Assembly: GCF_900086725.1 (NCBI RefSeq)
Contig: NZ_LT574838.1
Coordinates: 186,001 to 250,000 of the forward strand
Source of the DNA: Bariatricus massiliensis
GTDB lineage: Bacteria; Bacillota; Clostridia; Lachnospirales; Lachnospiraceae
DNA: 64,000 nt
Direction: 5' to 3'
Shown: piece after piece, positions 26,216-35,717 of the stretch
Numbering within the stretch: position 1 is the stretch's first letter
How the letters are laid out: each line of letters starts with the position of its first letter
Position numbers and translations under genes: made by a program
The notes under the pieces: generated by a model
Seen by the model: only the letters and a program-made list of their open reading frames with translations
Told to the model about the DNA's origin: nothing
Database searches by the model: none

Positions 26216-26791
26216 ATGATAAAAACAAATCCCGTACTGAAAGACTCTATTAATCTGGTAGACAAAGTTAAGATGACTACTGAGCTGGCTGACTCTTATT
26301 TTATGAGAGATGAGACTACCGGAGAGTCGAAATACACTCCATATTTTGCAGACGTCAATACTATCGCCGCATTTTTCTTGTACTGTGTGGACGGTTTAGA
26401 ATTTGAGCCACAGCGAAATGAAGACGGCTCTTTCAAAGAAGACGAGAACGGACAGCCGGTTATGGAATCCGTCTATGATGCCGTCATCAATGATGAGGAG
26501 TTATTCCCGCTCTACAAGGATATCGTCGAGGCCGCACAGGAGGAAGACAGAGCACGCTACGAAGCTTACAGCCATAAGACTCTTCTGACACAGTTCCTGT
26601 CCGTACTGACCGATGCCGCCGATATGGTGGAGTTCCGCAAGCAGCAACTCCTGCATCAGAAAAGAGATTCTGTGGATGAGTTCTTTGAAGCCTTGACGGA
26701 GGCCGTGAAAAGCGTGGACTTCAGCAAGCTGGATCTGTCTAAGCTCACTGAGCAGATGGGAAGTCCGACAAATGAGATTGAACCGGTTTAA
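26216..26791 (+). CDS. Tail assembly chaperone-like protein
   Basis: A 191-residue, acidic, helical protein. The ATG at 26216 follows a GGAGG site; the longer frame begins with TTG inside that site. Its position between tube and tape measure and its acidic, Glu/Asp-rich character (EEDRARYEAY, VDEFFEALTEAVKSVDFSKLDL) fit gpG-type chaperones, which coat the tape measure before tail assembly. I saw no clear frameshift slippery site or second frame, so a gpG-gpGT fusion is not supported. Confidence 0.6.
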   Translation: MIKTNPVLKDSINLVDKVKMTTELADSYFMRDETTGESKYTPYFADVNTIAAFFLYCVDGLEFEPQRNEDGSFKEDENGQPVMESVYDAVINDEELFPLYKDIVEAAQEEDRARYEAYSHKTLLTQFLSVLTDAADMVEFRKQQLLHQKRDSVDEFFEALTEAVKSVDFSKLDLSKLTEQMGSPTNEIEPV

Positions 26792-26849
26792 TATGAAAAA
26801 CCGATTGCTATAAAGGCAGGGCTGGTCAGACAGCCCTGTGATACGCTTG

Positions 26850-27050
26850 AGATACAGATAATTCTAGCTTTTAACTCGAATTATAGGATTTGGAGGTCTG
26901 GCGTTCTCGCTGTTGGTAAAATCTCGCGGTGCTGGCTGTTAGCATATAGTTCGAGGGTAATGATTCACGGCAGATTTGTATTTGCTGGTCAGCAATAACG
27001 CTATTGTCTCGTTGTTGCTTATGTTTGTTAGCGAGAGAAATAAAGCCAGA
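26850..27050 (+). other. Degenerate intron-like RNA remnant
   Basis: The 3' half resembles the 3' end of the intron units farther right: CATATAGTTCG (compare GTATAGTCC), then GCAATAACG...GTTGTTGCTTATGTTTG and a GAGAGAAATAA end, followed by the antisense zinc-ribbon gene. No R-like (GAGACTA) partner and no upstream tape-measure exon are seen. It looks like a decayed copy. Confidence 0.45.
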
Positions 27051-27083
27051 CAAAGTCTGACCTTACCTTTTATTATTAACTGA

Positions 27084-27569
27084 TTAAAAGTCTGAATCAC
27101 AGTTGTTGCAGTGCCACTGGAGCCCTCCATATGTGGATTTCCAGCCTCCCTCCCAATAGCCTAACTTTTTGACATTGGTGGAACCACAATATTTACAGCG
27201 AACTATTTTTCGCTCCCATGATTCTTTATTATGTTGCTGGTATTGTTTTATTGCCTCATCATAATTTGGTGGTATCTGATTATTATAAAACTCAATAACT
27301 GAAGCAAAGAGACCTGCTGCTAATGGTTCTAATCCCAACTTATCACATAACATTCTGGTTGCCAACACAAACTCATTATTATTCAATAATGTTTCTACCT
27401 CTGAAAGATTATATTCTACTCCTTGATATCTACAAATGCCCTTTTTTTCTATAACGTCCTCTGAATTAGCATGTTCTTTTATTACATTAATTAAGCAACC
27501 GCATGACGGACATTTTTCAGCATATTCAGAAACCATTGTACCACACTCAAAACATTTTATTAACCCCAT
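27084..27569 (-). CDS. Antisense double zinc-ribbon protein, copy 1
   Basis: A 161-residue protein on the minus strand starting MGLIKCFECG with a GGAGGT site. N-terminal ribbon CFECG...CPSCG (residues 5-26); a central helical domain with the family pattern GICRYQGVEYNLSEVETLL and IPPNYDEA; C-terminal ribbon CKYCGSTNV...WHCNNC. No nuclease or recombinase motif (LAGLIDADG, GIY-YIG, HNH) is visible. The same architecture recurs four more times, always antisense and just 3' of an intron-like RNA. Function unknown. Confidence 0.8.
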   Translation of the reverse strand: MGLIKCFECGTMVSEYAEKCPSCGCLINVIKEHANSEDVIEKKGICRYQGVEYNLSEVETLLNNNEFVLATRMLCDKLGLEPLAAGLFASVIEFYNNQIPPNYDEAIKQYQQHNKESWERKIVRCKYCGSTNVKKLGYWEGGWKSTYGGLQWHCNNCDSDF

Positions 27570-27733
27570 GAGCACCTCCATATATAAAAGAATAATTATT
27601 ATATATGTTAACACATATAGTCACTCAAATCCATAGGCAAAGCTTCCAGTTTCGCTTATCGTAATCTAGTGAATTATCTTTCCGACCTTAGCACCCAATC
27701 AGAAGCCCCAATATTATTAAAATGAAAAATCTC

Positions 27734-27953
27734 CTGTAGACAACATGATTACCTACATTTCTCATGTTATGTACAGAGTATTTTTACTCTACCTACAACT
27801 ACTCATAGAAAGGACTGATACTATTGATTGTGCAAAATTTAAACTTGTCACTTACTACCAGACAGGAATATTCTCCAAGGCCACAATTCTCCTTGAGATT
27901 ATTCCCACACCCTCCCACCGAGGGATTCTTTATCAATCCGAAAGGAGGATATC
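27734..27953 (+). repeat. Tape-measure leader repeat, copy A
   Basis: The segment from CTGTAGACAACATGATTA to the GGAGGATATC ribosome site is nearly identical to 31677-31896 and related to 34831-35015. It carries no convincing gene and serves as the 5' leader of each tape-measure exon copy. The shared start marks the duplication boundary. Confidence 0.8.
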
Positions 27954-28655
27954 ATGGATAAAAATAATCTATCCGTCCAAGCCTCACTTGACACCTCAAA
28001 GCTCAAGAAGGACTTGGAAAAATTCGAAGGTAAAATTAAGCTAAATACAGATACTAAAAGTTTGAAAAAGCAGTTAGAAGCCACGCTGAAGGGGATGACC
28101 GTAAAACCTTCTCTTGATACCAGCCAAATAGAAAAGCAACTGAACAAATTCAATGGGGTTCTTAAAGTAAACGCAGATACGAACACCCTTACACAGCAAC
28201 TTGAAAGCGCTATTTCAAACGCTTCCCAAAATGCAACCGCCAACATCCACTGCAGCTTATCCGGTATGGATACCGTTATGGCACAGCTTAAAAATGCTGC
28301 CACTTCCAACCATGATATAAAGCTGAATGTCTCCGCAGATACATCCGGACTCCAACAGTATACTTCTCAGTTGGAAAAATTGGCTCAGTTGAGTTCTCAG
28401 ATTCAGTTGCCAAAAATTAATACAACAGCAATGCAGATAGAAGCGTCACTCCCTAAAGCAAGCAGCACCATACCTTCTAGTGTCGCTGCCCCGGCATCTT
28501 CTATAAAGGAAGCTAACACTGAAAGCAGAAGCTTCTTAGACACATTGAATCAAATCACAACAATTGCTAACACGCCTCTCACATGGTTTTCAGATAGAGG
28601 TATCATAAAAGGCTATGATGGAATGTTAAAAGGCCTATCAAAGAACCTTGATTGA
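27954..28655 (+). CDS. Tape measure N-terminal exon, copy A
   Basis: A 233-codon frame starting MDKNNLSVQASLDTSKLKKDLEKF with a GGAGG site. It has repeated units of the type LDTSQIEKQL and LNADTKSLKKQL, typical of tape-measure N-termini. The frame stops at NLD-stop right where the intron-like RNA begins (AACCTTGAT). By itself it would yield a truncated, coiled-coil protein. It is nearly identical to copies B and C over its first 150 codons, and its C-terminal 50 codons match copy C. Confidence 0.75.
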   Translation: MDKNNLSVQASLDTSKLKKDLEKFEGKIKLNTDTKSLKKQLEATLKGMTVKPSLDTSQIEKQLNKFNGVLKVNADTNTLTQQLESAISNASQNATANIHCSLSGMDTVMAQLKNAATSNHDIKLNVSADTSGLQQYTSQLEKLAQLSSQIQLPKINTTAMQIEASLPKASSTIPSSVAAPASSIKEANTESRSFLDTLNQITTIANTPLTWFSDRGIIKGYDGMLKGLSKNLD

Positions 28656-29168
28656 CCCGGAAAACATAGGGTTACACAATTATCTGCCCGCCTATAGCAG
28701 GTGAAAGTGAGTCTACTTCATGATAAGGAAACAGCAAAAATGGTGCTGTCTACAAGTCATGTTAATATGTGGGTTCTATAAATATACACAGAGGAGTATC
28801 GGAGGTATAGCAAATGCCTCTTTGCTGGAACGGAAAGTAGTCCGGAACCAAAACGGAATCGGTGACGATATACGGCGATGGTTTGAAAATTCAGACTACA
28901 AATCTAAACTATCATAAGTTTAAAGTGTCCCAATCAGCAGTACACGTTCTGACTCATGTGAGTTGAAGAATATACTGGTAGAACAGAGTAAGCTTCTTTG
29001 CAGAACGGATATCCAGAGACTACCCATCCTCACAGTCGATGAGACCTTACATCATCAGCTGTTAACGTATAGTCCAAGTGTGACGTCACATGACGGATTA
29101 ATATTTGCTCGTCAGCAACAGGGCCTCTCTCACATTGTTGCTTACGTTTGTCGGTTTGAGAGATTATT
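28649..29168 (+). ncRNA. Group I intron-like RNA, copy 1
   Basis: At the 5' end AACCTT can pair with AGGGTT (P1) with a T-G wobble. The 3' core has CAGAGACTA (29014-29022) and GTATAGTCC (29067-29075), which match the R and S elements forming P7 (GACTA/TAGTC), the guanosine-binding helix of group I introns. Between lie nested dyads such as CAGC/GCTG within CATGA/TCATG (P2-like). The 3' side ends in GCAACA.../TGTTGC hairpins. The antisense zinc-ribbon gene follows. Self-splicing is inferred. Confidence 0.7.
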
Positions 29169-29191
29169 ATATATGTTTGAAGTATCTAATT

Positions 29192-29698
29192 TCATTCTAT
29201 GACATCAAATCGGGAATGACAGCTTTTACAATACCAATATTTTTGAAAGGTAGCACATGGATGAGGCAGGAATTGTCTTTTTTCTACATAAGTAGAGCCA
29301 CAGTATGGACAATGTACTTTCTTTGCTTCTTTGATTGAACCACAATATTTGCAACGTAAACTTTCTCTTTCTTTTTTTGCTCTAAGTGCCTCTAACATAT
29401 GCTCATGACATTCACAATAATTATCAGGTATTTCATTATGATTAAATTCAATTACATCTACAAAATCACATGCTTCTCCTCCTGATAATTTACACTCGTG
29501 AAGCAAAAATTTATATATTGTATCTTCCTTTATCATAGCTTGAATTTCTTCTTTACTACATAATACACCATTGATATTACAATATCCTTCTACTACCTCT
29601 TTTTTCTTAGCTAATGATACCGGGCACCCACAATTAGGACAATGCTCTGCATATTCAGAAACCTCTTTTCCACATTCAGGACATTTTAATAAACTCAT
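29192..29698 (-). CDS. Antisense double zinc-ribbon protein, copy 2
   Basis: A 168-residue protein starting MSLLKCPECGKEVSEYAEHC with an AAGGAGGT site. N-terminal ribbon CPECG...CPNCG; central domain with GYCNINGVLCSKEE and IPDNYCE; then two closely spaced ribbons at the end (CKYCGS, then CPYCGSTYVE...YWYCKSCHSRF). Its last 30 residues are identical to copy 3, while the N-terminal two-thirds differ, so the copies are mosaics. Own promoter likely in the AT-rich DNA upstream. Confidence 0.8.
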   Translation of the reverse strand: MSLLKCPECGKEVSEYAEHCPNCGCPVSLAKKKEVVEGYCNINGVLCSKEEIQAMIKEDTIYKFLLHECKLSGGEACDFVDVIEFNHNEIPDNYCECHEHMLEALRAKKERESLRCKYCGSIKEAKKVHCPYCGSTYVEKRQFLPHPCATFQKYWYCKSCHSRFDVIE

Positions 29699-29777
29699 TC
29701 ACTACCTCCTTACCCAATAATAAATAAAACGATAATTATTTATGTTATAATTATATCACATAGTCGCTAAAAAGTGT

Positions 29778-30236
29778 ATGTGATTCTACTTCATGATAAG
29801 GAAACAGCAAAAATGGTGCTGTCCACAAGTCATGTTAATATGTGGGTTCTATAAATATACACAGAGGAGTATCGGAGGTATAGCAAATGCCTCTTTGCTG
29901 GAACGGAAAGTAGTCTGGAACCAAAACGGAATCGGTGACGATAAACGGTAACGGTTTGAAAATTCAGCCTGCAAACCCGAATCACAGGATTCGGAAAGTC
30001 CCAATCAGCAGTACACGTTCTAACCCTATTGGGTTGAAGTATATACTGTTAAAACAGAGTAAGCTTCTTTACAGAACGAATACCCAGAGACTCCCCATCC
30101 TCACAGTCCATAAGACCTTACATTATCGGCTGTTAACGTATAGTTCAAGTGCGACGTCACATGACGGATTAATATTTGCTCGTCAGCAACAGGGCCTCTC
30201 TCACATTGTTGCTTATGTTTGTCGGTTTGAGAGATT
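29778..30236 (+). ncRNA. Group I intron-like RNA, copy 2 (orphan, partly degenerate)
   Basis: Nearly identical to copy 1 from TCTACTTCATGATAAGG onward but with no tape-measure exon before it: it follows directly the upstream flank of a zinc-ribbon gene. Its R-like element reads CAGAGACTC and its S-like element GTATAGTTC, so P7 would be weakened at two positions. That fits relaxation after loss of the exon. Confidence 0.6.
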
Positions 30237-30262
30237 ATTATATATGTTTGAAGTATCTAATT

Positions 30263-30853
30263 TCATTCTATGACATCAAATCGGGAATGACAGCTTTTAC
30301 AATACCAATATTTTTGAAAGGTAGCACATGGATGAGGCAAGAATTGTCTTTTTTCTACATAAGTAGAGCCACAGTATGGACAATGGATTCTATTTTCTCT
30401 ACTTTTTTTCCACTCGCTAACTTGCTTTGCTACTTCATCAATAGTCATTCCGTTAAATACTCTAGGTGGCATCTCACCTTTCTCTATATTAAGACAAATT
30501 TTAGAACAATCAGCACATCCTGTCAGTACCTGAAGACTTTTTGATATTTGTGCTGATTCTTGCCAAGTCAAATTCTTTTGGGAAAGGCCAATAATATAAG
30601 GTGTCAAATTATACTCTTTGCCATTAATTTTGCATAGATTTTCCTCTTTATACCAGTCTTTTTCTATTTTGGAACCGCAAAAATGACAAACATCATCTTG
30701 AAGGAAAATCTTTTCATTACAATATTTGCAGATTGAGATAACTCCTTCTTCTTTTACATCTACCTTTTTCAAAAGTGGATAACCACAATGTATACATATT
30801 TTTGCCTGATCAGATATTTTGCCACCGCATTCAGGACAGACAATCAATGTCAT
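30263..30853 (-). CDS. Antisense triple zinc-ribbon protein, copy 3
   Basis: A 196-residue protein starting MTLIVCPECGGKISDQAKIC, the longest copy. It has two N-terminal ribbons (CPECG...CIHCG and CKYCN...CHFCG), the central helical domain with NLCKINGKEYNL, and the shared C-terminal ribbon CPYCGSTYVE...CKSC. The extra ribbon is not in the other copies. A TGTGTTATACT-like -10 element lies upstream on the minus strand (30907-30920). Confidence 0.8.
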   Translation of the reverse strand: MTLIVCPECGGKISDQAKICIHCGYPLLKKVDVKEEGVISICKYCNEKIFLQDDVCHFCGSKIEKDWYKEENLCKINGKEYNLTPYIIGLSQKNLTWQESAQISKSLQVLTGCADCSKICLNIEKGEMPPRVFNGMTIDEVAKQVSEWKKSRENRIHCPYCGSTYVEKRQFLPHPCATFQKYWYCKSCHSRFDVIE

Positions 30854-30922
30854 AATACTCCCTCCATTCTTTTACGATAATATATCTTAGAACGATAACC
30901 ATGATATAGTATAACACACTTG

Positions 30923-31676
30923 CAACTTAAAGATATCGGTAATTACAGCGATTTTATTGATATGTTTTCAAACTTTAGCAATTTAGACAATACTTCTATT
31001 AGTTCATTGGCGAGCACACTTTGCCTCACAACTTGAAGGCATTACACAAGCAACGGCAGAGCTTGGTACATCTGGTGCTAAAGGCGTATCCGGCATTGGT
31101 GCTGCTTTTTAAGGAATCGGCACTATCATCAAAGCGCATCCTATCGCTACAATAGGAGCAGTTGCCGTAACTGGAATTACGTTGGCTTACAATAATTACA
31201 AACAAAATTTGATTAATGAAGCAACCAAAGGTACCTCTGCATGGGAAGCTAAAAATTCAACCCTTGATGCACAAAAGCAGAAATATATTGAGTTAAAAGA
31301 GCTTTTGGATTCCGGTGTTTTGGACGAAAATTGTTCTTCATGATGACGGCACCGGTATATATACTATCCATTTTGAAGGAGATGCCTCTCAAGCTCAAGA
31401 AGCCATCAAATCATTTATGCTTGATACTAATGAACTTCTGACCAAATATAAGGATGATGAAAACGCCTATTGAAGGACTCCTATCATCATCTAAAAAAGT
31501 CTGTACGGAAAATGAAGAGATACTAGGCAACTATGTTGATAATTACAAAGAATTTCTTATGATGACTATGATTGCTGAAGGCGATTCCTCAAAAATTGAT
31601 GAAGCAACAACTGCCCTTGAAAATGCCCAAGAAACAAAATGTTTACGACTATCTATGTATATACAGAAAAAATACC
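30923..31676 (+). pseudogene. Tape measure exon 2 fragment, copy A
   Basis: Tape-measure sequence with several disruptions. It starts LKDIGNYSDFIDMF without a start codon, shifts frame near 31015, carries stops near 31110 and 31340, and lacks the segment present in copy B between VLDE and DDGTGVYTIHF. The parts that remain (SHPIATIG-like, KYIELK, DEATTALENAQETK) match 33561-34800. It ends at the same ENAQETK junction as copy B. Confidence 0.8.
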
Positions 31677-31896
31677 CTGTAGACAACATGATTACCTTCA
31701 TTTCTCATGTTATGTACAGAGTATTTTTACTCTACCTACAACTACTCATAGAAAGGACTGATACTATTGATTGTGCAAAATTTGACCCAATCACTTACTA
31801 CCAGATTGGAATATTATTCAAAGTCACATCGACTCTTGAGATTATTCCTACACCCTCCCACCGAGGGATTCTTTATCAATCCGAAAGGAGGATATC
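31677..31896 (+). repeat. Tape-measure leader repeat, copy B
   Basis: A near-identical copy of 27734-27953, joined directly to the end of a truncated tape-measure fragment. It ends with the GGAGGATATC ribosome site of exon copy B. Confidence 0.8.
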
Positions 31897-32568
31897 ATGG
31901 ATAAAAATAATCTATCCGTCCAAGCCTCACTTGACACTTCAAAGCTCAAGAAGGACTTGGAAAAATTCGAAGGTGAAATTAAGCTAAATGCAGATACGAA
32001 AAGTCTGAAAAAGCAGTTAGAAGCCACGCTGAAAGGGATGACCGTCAAACCTTCTCTTGATACCAGCCAGATAGAAAAGCAACTGAACAAATTTAATGGG
32101 GTTCTTAAAGTTAACGCAGATACGAACACCCTTAGACAGCAACTTGAAAGCACTATTTCAAACGTTTCCCAAAATGCAACCGCTAACATCCACTGCAGCT
32201 TATCCGGTATGGATACCGTTATGGCACAGCTCAGAAACGCTGCCGCTTCCAATCATGATATAAAGCTGAATGTCTCCGCAGATACATCCGGACTCCAACA
32301 GTACACTTCTCAGTTGGAAAAATTGGTTCAGTTGAGTTCTCAGATTCAGTTTCCATCAGTCAATTCAGTAACAATGCAAACAGGTGCAGGCATTCCTAAC
32401 GCAAATACTTCTTTTGTCTCTAATACAGCTACTGGCTTTAAGGAATCCACTACTGAAGGAAACAAGCTTTTCAATACCATTTCCAAACTAGGATCCGTGA
32501 CATCACTTTTAACAACTTCATTTAATATGCCTAGTGCATTCAAAAACTTTACAAAGAGCCTTGATTAA
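31897..32568 (+). CDS. Tape measure N-terminal exon, copy B
   Basis: A 223-codon frame, the same start MDKNNLSVQASLDTSKLKKD as copy A and nearly identical for about 150 codons. The last 60 codons diverge (QFPSVNSVTMQTGAGIPNAN) and end FTKSLD-stop at AGCCTTGAT, where the intron-like RNA begins. It would join to the exon at about 33564. The resulting tape measure would be truncated near 34800. Confidence 0.75.
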   Translation: MDKNNLSVQASLDTSKLKKDLEKFEGEIKLNADTKSLKKQLEATLKGMTVKPSLDTSQIEKQLNKFNGVLKVNADTNTLRQQLESTISNVSQNATANIHCSLSGMDTVMAQLRNAAASNHDIKLNVSADTSGLQQYTSQLEKLVQLSSQIQFPSVNSVTMQTGAGIPNANTSFVSNTATGFKESTTEGNKLFNTISKLGSVTSLLTTSFNMPSAFKNFTKSLD

Positions 32569-33078
32569 CCCCAAAACCATAGGGTTACACGAACATCTGC
32601 CCGCCTATGGCAGGTTGAAGTGAGTCTACTTCATGATAAGGAAACAGCAAAAATGGTGCTGTCCCCAAGTCATGTTAATATGTGGGTTCTATAAATATAC
32701 ACAGAGGAGTATCGGAGGTATAGCAAATGCCTCTTTGCTGGAACGGAAAGTAGTCTGAAACCAAAACGGAATCGGTGACGATATACGGCAACGGTTTGAA
32801 AATTCAGATTGCAAACCTGAATCACAAAATTCGGAAAGTCCCAATCAGCAGTACACGTTCTGACTCATTCAGAGTTGAAGAATATACTGGTACAACAGAG
32901 TAAGCTTCTTTACAGAACGGATATTCAGAGACTACCCATCCTCACAGTCCATAAGACCTTACATTATCGGCTGTTAACGTATAGTCCAAGTGTGACGTCA
33001 CATGACGGATTAATATTTGCTCGTCAGTAGCAACGCCTCTCTCACGTTGTTGCTTACGTTTATCGGTTTGAGAGATTA
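32562..33078 (+). ncRNA. Group I intron-like RNA, copy 3
   Basis: The same structure as copy 1. P1 can form between AGCCTT and AGGGTT, R is TTCAGAGACTACC (near 32935-32947), S is GTATAGTCC (near 32979-32987), and the P2-like and 3' hairpins are intact. The antisense zinc-ribbon gene copy 4 follows. R and S are canonical, so this copy could be active. Confidence 0.7.
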
Positions 33079-33102
33079 TATTTTATAACTATCTATTCAT
33101 AA

Positions 33103-33465
33103 TTACTTATCAAATTCATAATGACATCTATTACAATACCAATATTCCCGTCTAATATACGGGAGCGGAGCATATACCATTTCTTCAACATTAATAGAAC
33201 CGCAACGTGGACAATGAACCAGACAACTTTTTCTCTGTGAAACTTCAAAATCACGTTGTTCCAATATTGCATCATAATTTGCTGGAATTCCTTTTTCAAA
33301 AACTAATTCCGCAAACATATATGCATCAATAGGTTTTAGTCCATACTTATGCATCATTGTTCTTATGATGTCTCCTTTTCTGCCCGAATCTATCATTTCC
33401 TGAATTTCAGCCAGATTTTCAACTCTTCCTTTGATAATACAATATCCATGATTTTTTCCTGCCAT
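33103..33465 (-). CDS. Antisense zinc-ribbon protein, copy 4 (short form)
   Basis: A 120-residue protein from the ATG at 33465, with GGAGGG upstream. It lacks the N-terminal ribbon and begins with the central domain (YCIIKGRVENLAEIQEMI, then GIPANYDAILEQ); the C-terminal ribbon CPRCGSINVE...YWYCNRC is kept. The conserved core of the family is thus the central domain plus C-terminal ribbon. Confidence 0.75.
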   Translation of the reverse strand: MAGKNHGYCIIKGRVENLAEIQEMIDSGRKGDIIRTMMHKYGLKPIDAYMFAELVFEKGIPANYDAILEQRDFEVSQRKSCLVHCPRCGSINVEEMVYAPLPYIRREYWYCNRCHYEFDK

Positions 33466-33560
33466 AAAATCACCCTCCATCTTAAATTTATATATTTTAT
33501 TATATCATTTTATCAATATATTGTACACGAAAGAAAGATAACTTTCCTGTATATGAACAT

Positions 33561-34916
33561 TTGTCACTCAACTTTACCAACAAATTGTCCCCTTTAACTA
33601 CACAATTAAAGGAGTTTTCATCTATTACAGATTTACTCGATACAGATAAAGGACAAGACATTTATAAAACTTTTTCAGAAATAACTAAAGGAAATTCCGT
33701 ATCTCAAACAGCCGAGTCTCTCTCAAAACTGAACATAAATCCAAGTTTTTCTGAAGAACTATTAACAGCCGGGATAGAAAGTAAAAACTTATCCGGTACA
33801 CTGGATGATGTTTCTAAATCAATGGAGAACTTCCAATCAAAAAGCTCTTCTGCTTTAGGCGGATTGGGTACTCTGGTAGCAAGTCATCCTATTGCCACTA
33901 TAGGTACAGCAGCAGTCGCCGCTATAGGTATTGCTTACAGTGCTTATAAAAATTACAAACAGAATATGATTAATGAAGCAACCGAAGGCGCCTCTGCATG
34001 GGAAGCTCAAAATTCAACCCTTGAAGCACAAAAACAGAAATATATAGAACTGAAAAAACTCCTTGATTCTGGCGTTTTAGACGAAAGTGGAACCTATGAT
34101 GTTAAGATGCAGATTCTGGATATTCAAAATCAAATTGTTGGTGCATATGGAGATGCGGCATCAGAGCTTGATTTGGTTAATGGACAACTTTCAAATCAAC
34201 TTTCACTTTTAGGTGACATTTCACAAACTGAAGCACGCAAAAATTTGGTCCATAACCGAAAAGCTTATAAAGATGCTGAAAAGGAAATGACTACTGAACG
34301 TGAATATCAGCTAGGGCATCTTGGACTGGATCCTCAGGCCGGTGGTGTTACTAAAGATATTTATTCCATAGCTGAAAAGCACGAAAAGGATGGTATTGCC
34401 CTTCGTGATGACGGCACCGGTGTATATACTATCCATTTTGAAGGAGATGCCTCTCAAGCTCAAGAAGCCATCGAATCATTTATGCTTGATACTGATGAAC
34501 TTCTGACCAAATATAAGGATGATGAAAACGCCACTAGTTTTATTGAAGGAATTCTATCTTCATCTGAAAAAGCTTATAGGGAAAATGAAGAGATACTAGA
34601 CAATTATGCTGATAATTACAAAGAATTTCTTAAGATGACTATGATTGCTGAAGGCAATGGTGAAAATTCTCCCGCCACCATTTATGGTAACTTTGCTCAA
34701 GCTGTAGACCAATATAATGAAGCTATAGCCGAAGGTGATTCCTCAAAAATTGATGAAGCAACAACTGCCCTTGAAAATGCCCAAGAAACAAAATGTTTAC
34801 GACTATCTATGTATATACAGAAAAAATACCCTGTAGACAACATGATTAGCTTCATTTTCTCATGTTATGTACAGAGTATTTTTACTCTACCTACCATTAT
34901 TCTCAGAAAGGACTGA
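33561..34916 (+). CDS. Tape measure exon 2, copy B (truncated at 3' end)
   Basis: An open frame with no good start codon or ribbon of ribosome-site bases: the frame stays open upstream of the TTG at 33561 and reads on from the intron end. It contains a hydrophobic hairpin (SHPIATIGTAAVAAIGIAYSAY, with GGLGTLVA before it), then long helical tape-measure sequence. At about 34800 (ENAQETK) the tape sequence stops and the frame runs into the leader repeat, ending at 34916. It is an alternative second exon, unrelated at its start to the main one at 36.8 kb. Confidence 0.65.
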   Translation: MSLNFTNKLSPLTTQLKEFSSITDLLDTDKGQDIYKTFSEITKGNSVSQTAESLSKLNINPSFSEELLTAGIESKNLSGTLDDVSKSMENFQSKSSSALGGLGTLVASHPIATIGTAAVAAIGIAYSAYKNYKQNMINEATEGASAWEAQNSTLEAQKQKYIELKKLLDSGVLDESGTYDVKMQILDIQNQIVGAYGDAASELDLVNGQLSNQLSLLGDISQTEARKNLVHNRKAYKDAEKEMTTEREYQLGHLGLDPQAGGVTKDIYSIAEKHEKDGIALRDDGTGVYTIHFEGDASQAQEAIESFMLDTDELLTKYKDDENATSFIEGILSSSEKAYRENEEILDNYADNYKEFLKMTMIAEGNGENSPATIYGNFAQAVDQYNEAIAEGDSSKIDEATTALENAQETKCLRLSMYIQKKYPVDNMISFIFSCYVQSIFTLPTIILRKD

Positions 34917-35015
34917 TACTATTGACTGTTTGAACTCCAAAACCACATCGCTCCACACAATTACCTCAACGCCCTCTAGCCGAGGGACTCTTCATCAATC
35001 CGAAAGGGGGATATT
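34831..35015 (+). repeat. Tape-measure leader repeat, copy C
   Basis: The third leader copy, more diverged and shorter than A and B. It starts CTGTAGACAACATGATTA and ends with the GGGGGATATT ribosome site of exon copy C. Confidence 0.75.
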
Positions 35016-35717
35016 ATGGATAAAAATAATTTATCTGTCCAAGCTTCTCTTGATACCTCACAACTCAAGAAAGACTTGGAAAAATTCAAAGGTGAAATCA
35101 AGCTAAATACAAATACCAAAAATCTGAAAAAGCAAGTAACAACCGCGCTTAAAGATATTACCGTACAGCCCTCTCTTGATACTTCTCAAATCAAAAAAGA
35201 TTTGAAAAATTTCAATGGAGAAGTCCGGTTGAACGCAGATACGAAAAATCTTTCAAAGCAACTGGAAACAACAATAGCAAATGCTTCCCAAAATGCAACT
35301 GCCAACATCCACTGTGGCTTATCCGGTATGGATACCGTTATGGCACAGCTCAGAAACGCTACCGCTTCCAACCATGATATAAAGCTGAATGTCTCCGCAG
35401 ATACATCCAGACTCCAACAGTACACTTCTCAGTTGGAAAAATTGGCTCAATTGAGTTCTCAGATTCAGTTGCCAAAAATTAATACAACAGCAATGCAGAT
35501 AGAAGCGTCACTCCCTAAAGCAAGCAGCACCATACCTTCTAGTGTCGCTGCCCCGGCATCTTCTATAAAGGAGGCTAACACTGAAAGCAGAAGCTTCTTA
35601 GATACATTGAATCAAATTATATCTGTCGCAAATACACCATTATCATTAGTTGGACCCGGCGGTATAACTGAGCGCTATCAAAATTGGGGCAAAAACATAT
35701 TAGAGAACCTTGATTAA
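35016..35717 (+). CDS. Tape measure N-terminal exon, copy C (likely used)
   Basis: A 233-codon frame starting MDKNNLSVQASLDTSQLKKD. Its middle differs from A and B (KDITVQPSLDTSQIKKDLKN), while its end matches copy A (LPKINTTAMQIEASLPKASS) and then diverges to ENLD-stop at AACCTTGAT. It lies nearest to the full-length downstream tape measure, so it is the likely 5' exon of the functional gene. Joined to 36777-42887 it would give about 2,270 residues. Confidence 0.75.
   Translation: MDKNNLSVQASLDTSQLKKDLEKFKGEIKLNTNTKNLKKQVTTALKDITVQPSLDTSQIKKDLKNFNGEVRLNADTKNLSKQLETTIANASQNATANIHCGLSGMDTVMAQLRNATASNHDIKLNVSADTSRLQQYTSQLEKLAQLSSQIQLPKINTTAMQIEASLPKASSTIPSSVAAPASSIKEANTESRSFLDTLNQIISVANTPLSLVGPGGITERYQNWGKNILENLD

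Noticed and set aside
26216..26791. Programmed frameshift in the chaperone gene
   Set aside because: No slippery heptamer near the end and no overlapping downstream frame were found.
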